Positions 25,620 to 34,982 are shown, numbered from the stretch's first letter. The stretch is 64,000 nucleotides of DNA from Neorhizobium alkalisoli (GCF_002968635.1 NZ_PVBN01000004.1:248001-312000), one strand, 5' to 3'. Program-made: numbers and translations. The notes: a model not told the origin generated them from the letters alone.

Positions 25620-26555
25620 CTACGTTGACCGTTCCTCACCATGCAGTGCATGTGCCGCCTTGACCGCCGCCGACGCACGGTTCTCGACACCGAGCTTCAC
25701 ATAGATCTGTTCCAGATGCTTGTTCACGGTGCGGGACGAAAGACCGAGAATATCGCCGATATCCCGGTTCGACTTGCCCTTGGCGATCCACAGCAGCACT
25801 TCCGATTCCCGCTGGGTCAACGGGAAGTGCCGGCGCAGCACCTCGTCGTCGGGGCGCTTGTTGGTGGCTGTCAGACGGAAGAGATGTTCGTCGGCGCCGA
25901 TCGCGCCTAGGAAGGAGAAGTGCAGGCTCGCCTGGCTATCCTCGGTCAATGAAAAGGCGGCCTCCCGCGCAAAGCCCGGCCTGTCGCGCTCGGCCATCCA
26001 GGCGCTGATCCGCTGGGCGACGATGTCGAGCCCGTCGTCGCTGCCGGTCGCGGCATTGATCAGCCGCGTCGCCTGCGGCGTCGACCAGTGGATCGCGCCA
26101 TTGGCCTTGACGGCGAGCAGGTGCCGGCCGGCGGCATCGAGCGCCACGCGGGCGCTCTGGGCTGAACGGGCATTGGAGAGATGCACGCGAATACGGGCGC
26201 GCAGCTCGTCGATGTTGATCGGCTTCGTCAGATAATCCACGCCGCCGGAATCGAGCGCATTGACCACATGCTCGGTCTCCGTCAGCCCGGTCATGAAAAT
26301 GACGGGCACCTGCGCCACCGCGCCGTTGATCTTGAGCCTGCGGCAGGTCTCGAAACCGTCCATGCCCGGCATCACCGCATCGAGCAGGATGAGGTCCGGC
26401 GTAATGCGCTCGACAATGTTCAGCGCTGCCTGACCGGATGTGGCGATCAGCACCGAGAAGCCCGACTTTTCCAGCGCCTCCGTGAGGAAGCCGAGCGCTT
26501 CGGGGCTGTCGTCCACCAGAAGAACGATGTCGCGCGGCAGGGCAGTCTCAGCCAT
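25620..26555 (-). CDS. LuxR-type response regulator paired with NCS1-like kinase
   Basis: 311 residues from the ATG at 26555 (AGGA 6 nt upstream). Receiver domain 1-125 with D15/D16, phospho-acceptor D59 in LILLDAVMPGMDG, and the Lys of TKPIN. A middle region (about 135-240) resembles a PAS-like sensor segment. A LuxR/NarL helix-turn-helix lies at 245-305 (LTQRESEVLLWIAKGKSNRD). Its start overlaps the kinase gene's end by 8 bp, so the two form a translationally coupled two-component pair. Target genes are unknown. Confidence 0.9.
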   Translation of the reverse strand: MAETALPRDIVLLVDDSPEALGFLTEALEKSGFSVLIATSGQAALNIVERITPDLILLDAVMPGMDGFETCRRLKINGAVAQVPVIFMTGLTETEHVVNALDSGGVDYLTKPINIDELRARIRVHLSNARSAQSARVALDAAGRHLLAVKANGAIHWSTPQATRLINAATGSDDGLDIVAQRISAWMAERDRPGFAREAAFSLTEDSQASLHFSFLGAIGADEHLFRLTATNKRPDDEVLRRHFPLTQRESEVLLWIAKGKSNRDIGDILGLSSRTVNKHLEQIYVKLGVENRASAAVKAAHALHGEERST

Positions 26556-29500
26556 CACTCGTCCTTTCTGGCTCGATACGGGTCAGGAAATTCATGTAGC
26601 CGGCAAGATCGAAGGCCTGCACATAGGTACCGAGTTCTTCCGTGAAGGGCTTGTGTTCCTCCTGTTTGGCGAGATCGGCGAGCTTTGCTTCGATACCGCG
26701 GACGTAGCCGATTTCGCCCAGCCGCAAAAGGTCCTCGACGTGGCTCGTCCCCGGACTTTTGATCGGCTTCCTGGGGCTCACGGGAACAGCAACCGGAGCA
26801 TCGCTCTCATAGACCCAGACGAGGCCGAGATGGGCGGCGAGCTTGTCTGCGAGGCGGCGGATATCGACGGGCTTGGCAATCGCGTCATTGTGGCCTTCGT
26901 CGCCGGAGCTTGCGCCGGAACTGTCGCCGATATTGGCCGAGAGCATGACGATCGGAGTCGTCTGGCCGATCTCGCGGAGCCGCCCGACGAGCTGCCAGCC
27001 GCTCATGCCCGGCATGGAGATGTCGACCAGGAAGAGGTCGGGCGTCACGCCCTCGATCAGCGTCAGGCAATCCGGCCCGCTATTGGCCGTCAGCACCACG
27101 AAATCCATCGGCACGAGCAGTTCGCGCATCAGGTCGCGATGGTCCTCGTTGTCGTCGACGACCATGATGGTGCGTCGCGGGCCGGTATAGGAAACGATCT
27201 TCTTTTCGGCGGCGGGCGCCGTGTTGGGCCGCTCGACCGCCGACAGCATCAGCCGCACCTTGAAGATCGATCCTTCCCCCTTGGTGCTGGCGACGGCGAT
27301 CTCGCCGCCCAACGTGTTGGTGAGGAGCTGGGTGATGGTGAGGCCGAGGCCGAGCCCCGGCATGGGGCGGATGCTTTCGGCCTCGCCGCGCTGGAAGGGC
27401 TCGTAGATGCGGGAGAGATCCTTTTCGGCAATGCCGCGGCCGGTATCGGAAACGGTAAAGGTCGCGACCTGGCTGCGGTAGGCGACCTCGAATCTCACCT
27501 TGCCTTCGTCGGTGAACTTGATCGCATTGGAAAGCAGGTTGACGAGGATCTGCCTCAGCCGCTTTTCGTCGGTGCGCACATATTGCGGCAGGGACCGCGC
27601 GCGCTCGTGCTCGAATTCCAGGCCCTTGGCCTGTGCCTGCAGCCCGAACATCTCGACGATCTGATCCAGAAAATCCTGGATATTGATCTCGTTGGAATAG
27701 ACCTGCAGCCGGCCGGCCTCGATCTTGGATATATCCAGAAGGCCATCGATCAGGCCGGAAAGATGGTCGGCGGAGCGCTTGATGACCTTGATCGCCGATT
27801 GCCGGGGCGGGGGGATGGTTTCGTCCCGCTCGAGGATCTGGGCATACCCCAGCACGGCGTTGAGCGGCGTGCGCAATTCGTGGGAGAGGCCGACGACATA
27901 GCGGCTCTTGGCGCGGTTGGCGGCCTCGGCCGTTTCCTTTGCGTCCTGCAGTGCCGCGTCCGTCTTCTTGTGGGCGGCGATTTCCTTCAGGAGCAGCGTA
28001 TTCTGGCGGGAGGACTCCTCCTCGGCCACCACCCGGCTGTCATGGGCGAGCACGTAGAACCAGGAGACGATGCCGGCAATGATGGCGAAAACGAAGAAGA
28101 CGATCATCACCGTTCCATAGATGACTTCGGCATTGGCGGGTGCGGCCCGGCCCACCTGATGGGCGATCATCCCGAGAAGCGCACCGATCGCGGAGACCGA
28201 CAAAACCGCTGTCGTCGCATAACGCCCGAGGCGGGTGGTGAGACGGGCGATGACGCTTTCCGGCAGGACCGTGCGGGCGACGGTGCCGACCTGGGTATTG
28301 AGCCGGGCGCGCGGCTTGCACATGTCGTGGCAGCGGCTGTCGAGCGAACAGCAGAGCGAGCAGATCGGTGCCGCATAGGCCGGACACCAGGCCATGTCCT
28401 CGTGCTCGAACGGATGCTCGCATATGGAGCAGGTGATCGAGCCCAGGGTTTTCCAGCTCTGGCGCGGTTTTCTCGCGAGGTAGAATTTGCCGCGGGTGGC
28501 GAAGGCGATTGCCGGAGAGATGACGAATGCGATGAGCGTTACATAGGTGGCGAGGGAGGCCATCAACGCGCCGAACAGGCCGAAATGGGCGGCCAGCGCC
28601 ACGCCGGCGGAACCGAACATCGCGCCGAGGCCGACGGGATTGACGTCATAGAGATGGGCGCGCTTGAACTCGATGCCGGGAGGTGCCAGGCCAAGCGGCT
28701 TGTTGATGAAGAGATCCGCCGAAATGGTGCAGAGCCAGGCCATGGCGATGATCGAGAAGACGCCGAGGGTGGCTTCCAGCAACCGGTAGATGCCGAGCTC
28801 CATCAGCAGCAACGCGATCAGCACGTTGAAGACAAGCCAGACGACGCGGCCCGGATGGCTGTGGGTCAGCCGCGAGAAGAAGTTCGACCACGCAAGCGAG
28901 CCCGCATAGGCGTTCATCACGTTGATCTTGAGCTGCGAGACAACCACGAAGGCCGCCATCAGAAGCAGCGCCGCCGTTTCGTTCGGGATCATGTAACCGA
29001 AGGCCGCGAGATACATATGCGCGGGATCGGCAGCCTCGCTGATCGGCACGCCCGTCGAGAGCGTCAGGACGGCCAGGAAGGAACCCGCCAGAAGTTTAGG
29101 CACCCCGACGACCACCCAGCCGGAGCCGGCAAGAAATACAGCGAGCCGATGGCGCCATTTTCGCACGCCTTCCGAGGGCAGGAAGCGGAGGAAGTCGACC
29201 TGCTCGCCGATCTGCGGCATCAGCGCGAGGATGACGGCCGAGGCCGCTCCGAACTCGAGGAGGTCGAAGGGCGCTGCGCCACCAACCTCGGCATTTGAAT
29301 GATTGATGCCCGCAAAGGCGCGCCAGAGGTCGAACTTTTCCCAGTCGAGGAAGGCGATGAAGACGAAAGGCAGGACGTTCAGCACGATCCAGAAGGGTTG
29401 GGTCACCAGCTGAAAACGGGAGATCAGCTGCACGCCGTAGATGACCAGCGGGATTACTACCGCGGCGCTGATCATATAGCCGATCCAGGGCGGGATGCCG

Positions 29501-29934
29501 AAGGCGAGATCGAGCGCCCCGGTCATGATCGAGGCTTCGATCGCAAACAGCATGAATGTGAAACTCGCATAGATCAGCGAGGTGATCGTCGAACCGATAT
29601 AACCAAAACTTGCGCCGCGGGTCAGAAGGTCGATGTCCACTCCGTGGCGGATCGCATAGCGGCTGATCGGCAGGCCGATGAGGAGCATGGCAATCGCGGC
29701 TGCGACGATCGCAAAGAAGGCGTTCGTGGTGCCGTAGGAAAGGGTGATGGCTCCGCCGATCGCTTCCAGCGCCAGAAAGGAAATCGCCCCGATTGCCGTT
29801 TGCGAAATACGGCTGGAGGAAAAGCGGCGGGCGCTTTTGGCGGTAAACCGCAGCGCGTAGTCTTCCAGCGTCTGGTTGGCGACCCAACGATTGTATTCCC
29901 GCCGGACCGGGATGATGCGTTGCCGCGCTGCCAT
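26548..29934 (-). CDS. Hybrid histidine kinase with NCS1-permease-like sensor domain
   Basis: 1,128 residues. Residues about 15-490 form a 12-helix membrane domain resembling the NCS1 nucleobase/cytosine permease family (LTRGASFGYIGSTITSLIYA; NRWVANQTLEDYALRF near the start). A compact module with eight cysteines follows (502-539, pattern C-x2-C-x11-C-x7-C-x2-CC-x5-C-x3-C). Then come two further hydrophobic segments, a HisKA box with H near 686 (GLSHELRTPLNAVLGYA), an HATPase domain (SDTGRGIAEKDL near 830), a C-terminal receiver with D near 968 (LFLVDISMPGMSG) and a helical tail. Permease-like kinases of another family (CbrA, CrbS, with SLC5 domains) exist. The signal may be a nucleobase; this is inference. 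Confidence 0.88.
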   Translation of the reverse strand: MAARQRIIPVRREYNRWVANQTLEDYALRFTAKSARRFSSSRISQTAIGAISFLALEAIGGAITLSYGTTNAFFAIVAAAIAMLLIGLPISRYAIRHGVDIDLLTRGASFGYIGSTITSLIYASFTFMLFAIEASIMTGALDLAFGIPPWIGYMISAAVVIPLVIYGVQLISRFQLVTQPFWIVLNVLPFVFIAFLDWEKFDLWRAFAGINHSNAEVGGAAPFDLLEFGAASAVILALMPQIGEQVDFLRFLPSEGVRKWRHRLAVFLAGSGWVVVGVPKLLAGSFLAVLTLSTGVPISEAADPAHMYLAAFGYMIPNETAALLLMAAFVVVSQLKINVMNAYAGSLAWSNFFSRLTHSHPGRVVWLVFNVLIALLLMELGIYRLLEATLGVFSIIAMAWLCTISADLFINKPLGLAPPGIEFKRAHLYDVNPVGLGAMFGSAGVALAAHFGLFGALMASLATYVTLIAFVISPAIAFATRGKFYLARKPRQSWKTLGSITCSICEHPFEHEDMAWCPAYAAPICSLCCSLDSRCHDMCKPRARLNTQVGTVARTVLPESVIARLTTRLGRYATTAVLSVSAIGALLGMIAHQVGRAAPANAEVIYGTVMIVFFVFAIIAGIVSWFYVLAHDSRVVAEEESSRQNTLLLKEIAAHKKTDAALQDAKETAEAANRAKSRYVVGLSHELRTPLNAVLGYAQILERDETIPPPRQSAIKVIKRSADHLSGLIDGLLDISKIEAGRLQVYSNEINIQDFLDQIVEMFGLQAQAKGLEFEHERARSLPQYVRTDEKRLRQILVNLLSNAIKFTDEGKVRFEVAYRSQVATFTVSDTGRGIAEKDLSRIYEPFQRGEAESIRPMPGLGLGLTITQLLTNTLGGEIAVASTKGEGSIFKVRLMLSAVERPNTAPAAEKKIVSYTGPRRTIMVVDDNEDHRDLMRELLVPMDFVVLTANSGPDCLTLIEGVTPDLFLVDISMPGMSGWQLVGRLREIGQTTPIVMLSANIGDSSGASSGDEGHNDAIAKPVDIRRLADKLAAHLGLVWVYESDAPVAVPVSPRKPIKSPGTSHVEDLLRLGEIGYVRGIEAKLADLAKQEEHKPFTEELGTYVQAFDLAGYMNFLTRIEPERTSDG

Positions 29935-30268
29935 GCCTAATTTCTAGCACCTTGAGAGAGAAGACTGTCTATTAGGCACTTTCGGCTGTGGCGCAATGTT
30001 TTGCAAGTACGCTTTCGCAGTTGCGAAGCATAGTTTCGGCTTCGACTGGCCGGCTCGGACGGGTGAGACATCGTTCGTTCAGGGCTGGCCGACCGGAACC
30101 TTCTGCCGCAGCCGTAGCAATAATGTTCCACGCCGCCACAACTGCGACACAGACGCTTGCAAGCTGGAACATGACATCCCATGTCAAGAAACGCTAACCC
30201 AGGCGGAAAAGGTATGGCGGCAAGTGCCTTTAACGCTTCACATCAACCATATTGTCAGGCGCATTTCC
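29935..30268. other. Intergenic region upstream of the kinase and hydroxylase genes
   Basis: A 334-bp gap between divergent genes. On the minus strand a short frame (about 30172-29972) gives a 66-residue protein with a hydrophobic start, MFQLASVCVAVVAAWN, but without a good ribosome binding site. I see no tRNA, terminator or palindrome. Confidence 0.4.
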
Positions 30269-31096
30269 GTGAAACCGTCATCCCCCACCATCCCTGAACC
30301 AGAACAGAGTTTCGGCACCACCGGCATCGCGCCGATGGAGCGTCCGAGCCCGGTCACCCGTTTCTTCATGTCGATCGTCGCCTGGGCGGAGCGATTGAAC
30401 TTCAGATATGCGAAACTCGGCAATCCGCCGGTTTATGACAATGCTACATTTCCCTGGGCGGCAGAGATCGAAAAGGCAGCGCCGGCGATCCGCGCCGAGC
30501 TTGACCGGATCCTCGTCCGCAAGGACGAGTTGCCGACCTTTCAGGACATTTCCACCGACGTGAAGACGATCTCCACCGACAGAGGCTGGAAGACGTTCTT
30601 CCTGCTCGGCTTCGGCGTCAAATCCGAGCAGAACATCCAGGCCTGCCCCGAAACCTGGAAGGCGATGCAGAAGATCCCGGGCCTCACGACCGTGATGTTC
30701 TCGATCTTCGAGCCGGGCAAGCACCTGCCGCCTCATCGCGGCCCCTACAATGGCGTCCTGCGGCTGCATCTCGGCCTGATCGTGCCGGAACCGCGCGACA
30801 AGCTTGCGATCCGCGTCAAGGATCAGATCTGCCATTGGGAAGAGGGCAAGGCCCTGATCTTCGACGACGCCTATGAACACGAGGCCTGGAACCATACGGA
30901 CAAGACGCGGGTGGTGCTCTTCGTGGACTTTGTGAAGCCGTTGAGATTCCCGGCGCGGCTGGTGAACTGGCTGCTGATGCACATGGCGATCTTCACGCCC
31001 TTCATCAAGGAAGGCCTGGATAACCACAAGGAATGGGAAAAGAAGTTCTACGCCCAGGCCGAAGCCTGGCGCAATCGCCCCGAGGTGAAGGAATGA
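30269..31096 (+). CDS. Aspartyl/asparaginyl beta-hydroxylase family protein (LpxO/OlsC-like)
   Basis: 275 residues from a GTG start (VKPSSPTIPEPEQ, an AGGCG nearby); the ATG at 30335 (MERPSPVTRF) is the alternative. The 2-oxoglutarate/iron site is visible: first His in LPPHRGPYNGVLRLHLGL (about residue 155) and second His in DDAYEHEAWN (about 204). In rhizobia such proteins hydroxylate lipids: LpxO lipid A and OlsC ornithine lipid; C-terminal hydrophobic segments fit membrane association. Which lipid is modified is not resolved. Confidence 0.82.
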   Translation: MKPSSPTIPEPEQSFGTTGIAPMERPSPVTRFFMSIVAWAERLNFRYAKLGNPPVYDNATFPWAAEIEKAAPAIRAELDRILVRKDELPTFQDISTDVKTISTDRGWKTFFLLGFGVKSEQNIQACPETWKAMQKIPGLTTVMFSIFEPGKHLPPHRGPYNGVLRLHLGLIVPEPRDKLAIRVKDQICHWEEGKALIFDDAYEHEAWNHTDKTRVVLFVDFVKPLRFPARLVNWLLMHMAIFTPFIKEGLDNHKEWEKKFYAQAEAWRNRPEVKE

Positions 31097-31151
31097 CCGG
31101 AGCCGTGTGAACGTCAGGTGGTGCCGCATCCAGCCTGTGCGGCGCCACTGT

Positions 31152-31748
31152 CTAGCGCATCAGCGGCCAAAGCGTAGCGACGAGCAGCAGTCCCATCGCG
31201 ATGTTGAACCATTTGAGTTTGGCAGGATCGGACAGGAAGCGCCGCAGCATCACACCGAAGCCCGCCCAGATCGACACCGCCGGCAGGTTGACGATGGCGA
31301 TGACGAGCGTGATCAGCATCACCGACAGGAACGGGTTGTCCACATTCGCATAGGCCGCCATGGCGGTCAGCGACGCGATCCAGGCCTTCGGGTTCACCCA
31401 TTGGAAGGCGGCGGATTCCAGAAAGGTCAGCGGCCGGGCGGCATCAGTATCGCCGTTCGCGACGGTCCGCGACATCCCGATCCGCCAGGCGAGATAAAGC
31501 AGGTAAGTACCGCCCGCAATCTTCAGCGCCAGGCCGAGCGGCGGATAAGTGATGATCATGGTTCCAAGCCCGAAACCGACCGCCAGCAATACCGACGAAA
31601 AGCCGATGGTGATGCCGAGGATCTGTGGTACCGTTCGCCAGAAGCCGAAATTCGTGCCGGAGGCGAGCAGCATGAAATTGCTGGGTCCCGGCGTCACCGA
31701 GCCGACAAGCGAAAAAAGTCCGATCGCGAGCATGGTCTCGTAGGTCAT
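31152..31748 (-). CDS. LysE/RhtB-family exporter
   Basis: 198 residues from MTYETMLAIG, chosen for AAGGAG upstream. Six hydrophobic helices with the family motif GLFSLVGSVTPGPSNFMLLASG at the start. These proteins export amino acids or their derivatives. The substrate is unknown. It is convergent with the hydroxylase gene. Confidence 0.88.
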   Translation of the reverse strand: MTYETMLAIGLFSLVGSVTPGPSNFMLLASGTNFGFWRTVPQILGITIGFSSVLLAVGFGLGTMIITYPPLGLALKIAGGTYLLYLAWRIGMSRTVANGDTDAARPLTFLESAAFQWVNPKAWIASLTAMAAYANVDNPFLSVMLITLVIAIVNLPAVSIWAGFGVMLRRFLSDPAKLKWFNIAMGLLLVATLWPLMR

Positions 31749-31817
31749 TGCAAAATGCTCCTTCGTGGGGAGGCGGGCTCCCGGCGCGCTCAAAAATGTA
31801 GCTGCGAATGGTTGGGT

Positions 31818-32261
31818 TCAGAGGTGCCGGACGCTCAGCCTGCCGCCCCATTTGCCGTTCAGGTAGTCGCAGACGAGCCGTCGGTGGCAGTGATGCGGCT
31901 TATCCTCCGAACAGAGGAGGCAGGAGCCGTCGAATTCATCCGGCTTCAAGTGACTTTCCACTTTACGTTCCGCCATCAAGTTGATGAAATCATTCTGGAA
32001 GATGTTCCAGCCACCCTTCTTTTTCTTGAAGGCGGTCATGATCTCCTCGGTCGGCGCGAGCTGGGGCTGGTGTATGTAGGCCGCGCCGCAGACCGTCTTC
32101 AGGAAAAAGGCGAGGTCATCGGACTTGGCAAAGCCTGCGAGTTGCGAGGTGTTGTGAAGCCGCACGTCGATCATTCTTTTCACCCCTGCGGACTTGATCC
32201 GGCCGAAGAAATCCTCGGCCGTCGTCTTGGTGAAACCGATCGTGGTGACGTCGATGCTCAT
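31818..32261 (-). CDS. DUF488 family protein
   Basis: 147 residues from MSIDVTTIGF (AGGA about 8 nt upstream; a longer in-frame start to 32309 is less likely). The DUF488 pattern is clear: TIGFTKTTAEDFFGRIKSAG, IDVRLHNTSQ, and the C-terminal LLCSEDKPHHCHRRLVCDYL with a Cys/His-rich loop. Function of the family is not established. It is divergent from the GlxA-like regulator across a palindrome. Confidence 0.87.
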   Translation of the reverse strand: MSIDVTTIGFTKTTAEDFFGRIKSAGVKRMIDVRLHNTSQLAGFAKSDDLAFFLKTVCGAAYIHQPQLAPTEEIMTAFKKKKGGWNIFQNDFINLMAERKVESHLKPDEFDGSCLLCSEDKPHHCHRRLVCDYLNGKWGGRLSVRHL

Positions 32262-32316
32262 GCCGGTATCCTCGTTCCTCTGCGTCATCATGGCGGAATG
32301 CGGTAGCACCTGCTAT

Positions 32317-32330
32317 TGTCAATATTGACA
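32317..32330. promoter_or_regulatory. Perfect 14-bp palindrome TGTCAATATTGACA
   Basis: A perfect 14-bp palindrome in the gap between the DUF488 gene (-) and the GlxA/AraC regulator (+), 9 bp upstream of the latter's ATG at 32339. It could be an autoregulatory operator. Its closeness to the start codon would allow direct blocking. Confidence 0.5.
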
Positions 32331-32338
32331 TTTTGGAT

Positions 32339-33313
32339 ATGGATCTTGCCATGAAGCTGCAGGTGCTCGCGCTGGACGGTGTTTTCGACACGGGGCTTTC
32401 CGCGATCCTCGACGTCTTTACGACCGCCAACGAACTCGCCGCGATGCTGTCGCTGAACGCGCCGCCGTTCGAACTCTCCGTCGTCGGCATGCGGAAGAAG
32501 GTTCTGACCGCGCAGGGTTTCTCCGTGCCGCTTTCCGGTGGGGTCCGTCCGGCCGAAGGCGGATGGCTCGTTGTGCCCGCGCTCGGTTACAAGGTGCCGG
32601 ATCTGCTGCTGCCCGCGCTGGAGCGGCCGGACGTTCGGGATGCCATCGTGGCGCTCCGGCAGGCGAGGGGCGGTGGCGCGAACATCGCCGCTGCCTGCAT
32701 CGGTACTTTCGTGCTTGCCGAATCCGGGTTGCTGGACGGACAGAAGGCGACGACCACCTGGTGGCTTGCGCCGCTCTTTCGCCAGCGTTACCCCGCCGTG
32801 GGGCTCGAAGACGGAAGCATGCTTGTGAAATCCGGTCCGCTCGTCACGGCAGGTGCCGCGCTCGGTCATCTCGACATGGCGCTCTGGCTGGTGCGGCAGG
32901 CGAGCCCCGAGCTTGCGGGTCTCGTCGCGCGCTATCTGATCGTCGACAGCCGGCCGGCGCAATCGGCCTATGTCATTTCCGACCATCTGGCGCATGCCGA
33001 TCCCTTGGTGGAAAAATTCGAGCGCTGGGCTCGCGGCCGCCTATCCGAGGGGTTCTCGCTCGACCATGCGGCCGATGCCGTCGGTGCCAGCAAGCGCACG
33101 CTCGCCCGGCGCCTGGGGCAGGTGCTCGGCAAAACCCCGCTCTCCTATTTTCAGGACCTGCGTGTCGAACGCGCCGTGCATCTCCTGAAAACCAGCGGCA
33201 AGACCCCGGACGAGATCGCTCCGCTGGTGGGTTACGCTGACGGCGTAACGCTTCGGGCGCTGCTGCGCCAAAAGCTCGGCCGCGGGGTGCGGGAACTGCG
33301 GATGGTCGAGTGA
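32339..33313 (+). CDS. GlxA-family (DJ-1/PfpI + AraC HTH) transcriptional regulator
   Basis: 324 residues. The N-terminal 170 residues have the DJ-1/PfpI-like amidase fold (VVPALGYKVPDLLLPAL; the elbow Cys in ANIAAACIGTFVLAESG), and the C-terminal 100 residues an AraC helix-turn-helix (LDHAADAVGASKRTLARRLG; KTPLSYFQDLRVERA). Such regulators often control amino-acid or quaternary amine metabolism. Start at 32339 is preferred; 32351 is possible. A palindrome sits just upstream. Convergent with the GH13 gene. Confidence 0.88.
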   Translation: MDLAMKLQVLALDGVFDTGLSAILDVFTTANELAAMLSLNAPPFELSVVGMRKKVLTAQGFSVPLSGGVRPAEGGWLVVPALGYKVPDLLLPALERPDVRDAIVALRQARGGGANIAAACIGTFVLAESGLLDGQKATTTWWLAPLFRQRYPAVGLEDGSMLVKSGPLVTAGAALGHLDMALWLVRQASPELAGLVARYLIVDSRPAQSAYVISDHLAHADPLVEKFERWARGRLSEGFSLDHAADAVGASKRTLARRLGQVLGKTPLSYFQDLRVERAVHLLKTSGKTPDEIAPLVGYADGVTLRALLRQKLGRGVRELRMVE

Positions 33314-33320
33314 CCGCGCG

Positions 33321-34982
33321 TTAAATCTCCTCCCGCTTCAGCAGATAGTCCAGCCCGCCCAACCGGAACCAGCGGTAGTCATAGGCTTCGAGCAGAAGAC
33401 GGTGGCGACCGTTCTTGCCGGCCCGGCTGTTGCCACCATCGGCGATGTCGATCAGCAGATGCCCTTCCTCACCGACGCCGGCATCGAAGTTAACTTCTGC
33501 AGGCCTCGACAGCAGGTTGTGCACGGTCAGAACCGAATTGTTGCGCCAGTCGAAACGCAGGGCCAGCACGCCGTCGTCGCCGGTATCCACTACCGTGCAT
33601 TCGCCCCAGCCGATTTCCGGCGTCTCCTTGCGCATGCGGATCAGCCGCTCGGTCCAATTGAGCATGGACTCGGCTTCTCGCTTTTGATCGGCGACGTTGA
33701 CGTAGGAATATCCGAAAGGGCCATCATTGATGACAGGCAATATCGGTTTGTCGCTTTTGGTGAAGCCGCCATGCGGTTCGGGGGACCATTGCATGGGCGT
33801 GCGGGCGCAGTTGCGCTCGGGCAGGCTGAGGTCGTCTCCCATGCCGATCTCATCGCCGTAGCGAATGACCGGCGTGGCGGGAAGGGAGAACATCAGACTA
33901 TAGGCGAGTTCAAGCCGGCGGCGGTCGCCCTCCAGCATCGGTGCCAGCCGCCGCCTGATGCCGCGATGATAAAGCTGCATGTCCTTGTCAGGCCCGAATT
34001 CCTCGAAGACTTTTTCCCGCTGCGTTTCCGTCAGCCGGCCCAGATCAAGTTCGTCATGGTTGCGCAGGAAGATGCCCCATTGCGCGGTGGAAGGCTTTTC
34101 ACGCGTCGCGTCCAGCGCCTTTGCGAGCGGTCGGGTGTCGGAACTCGCCATGGCGTAAAAGAGCGCCTGGTTGACATGGAAGTTGAACATCATCTGCATT
34201 CGGTCGCTGTCGTGGCCGAAATACTGGAGATTGGTCTTCGGCACGACATTCGCTTCCGCCAGGAAAATCGAATCCCCGAGCCGCCATTGAAGGAATTCGC
34301 GGAAGCCGCGCAGCATTTCGTATTGCGGCCGCGGCCGCTTCACCTCCGCTCCCTTCTGGGCGATCACGAAGGGGACGGCATCCACCCGGAAGCCGGAGAC
34401 ACCCAACTGGATCCAGAAGCCCATGATCTTGAGGATCTCCGCCTGCACCATCGGATTGGACGTGTTGAGGTCCGGCTGGAAATGGTAGAAGCGGTGGAAA
34501 TAATACTGTTTGGCTTTCTCGTCGTAGGTCCAGGTCGATTCCTGCACGCCGGGAAAGACCATGCCCTCATCGGCGTTGGCCGGCTTTTTGTCCGACCAGA
34601 TGTACCAGTCGCGGTATGGGGAGTCCGGATTGCTTCGTGCCTCCTTGAACCAGGGATGCTGGTCCGACGTGTGGTTGACGACGAGGTCGATCAGCACCCG
34701 GATGCCGCGCTGCTTGGCGCCGTGAGTGAATTCGACGAAGTCGCCGAGCGTGCCGTAGCGGGGATCGACGTTATAGTAATCGGAGACGTCGTAACCGTCG
34801 TCGAGCCCGGGCGAGGTCTGGAACGGCATCAGCCAAATCGCGTTGACGCCGAGGCCGGAAAGGTAGTCGAGGCGCCGTTCCAACCCCTCGAAATCGCCGA
34901 CCCCGTCGCCATTGGCGTCCATGAAGGTCTCCACGGACAGGCAGTAGATGACGGCGTTCTTGTACCAGAGGTCGTTGATCAC
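33321..34982 (-). CDS. GH13 alpha-amylase-family enzyme, trehalose-synthase-like
   Basis: 553 residues from GTG (VINDLWYKNAVIY), chosen because GAGGAG lies 8 nt upstream; the frame runs on to 35090 without family sequence. TIM-barrel GH13 regions are clear: VLIDLVVNHTSDQHPWF, the nucleophile Asp in GFRVDAVPF (about 200), the acid Glu in FLAEANVVP (about 244) and the third Asp in NHDELDLGR (about 308). The start WYKNAVIYCLSVETFMDANGDG resembles trehalose synthase (maltose to trehalose) and related glucosyltransferases. No TreZ/TreY gene is nearby. Confidence 0.87.
   Translation of the reverse strand: MINDLWYKNAVIYCLSVETFMDANGDGVGDFEGLERRLDYLSGLGVNAIWLMPFQTSPGLDDGYDVSDYYNVDPRYGTLGDFVEFTHGAKQRGIRVLIDLVVNHTSDQHPWFKEARSNPDSPYRDWYIWSDKKPANADEGMVFPGVQESTWTYDEKAKQYYFHRFYHFQPDLNTSNPMVQAEILKIMGFWIQLGVSGFRVDAVPFVIAQKGAEVKRPRPQYEMLRGFREFLQWRLGDSIFLAEANVVPKTNLQYFGHDSDRMQMMFNFHVNQALFYAMASSDTRPLAKALDATREKPSTAQWGIFLRNHDELDLGRLTETQREKVFEEFGPDKDMQLYHRGIRRRLAPMLEGDRRRLELAYSLMFSLPATPVIRYGDEIGMGDDLSLPERNCARTPMQWSPEPHGGFTKSDKPILPVINDGPFGYSYVNVADQKREAESMLNWTERLIRMRKETPEIGWGECTVVDTGDDGVLALRFDWRNNSVLTVHNLLSRPAEVNFDAGVGEEGHLLIDIADGGNSRAGKNGRHRLLLEAYDYRWFRLGGLDYLLKREEI

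Noticed and set aside
26440-29298. A 952-codon open frame on the plus strand
   Set aside because: It lies antisense to the kinase and regulator genes, shows no family motif and reflects the high GC content of the opposite strand.
29972-30172. Possible 66-residue minus-strand protein with hydrophobic start (MFQLASVCVAVV...)
   Set aside because: No ribosome binding site, no family resemblance and overlapping alternative frames; it remains only a weak possibility.
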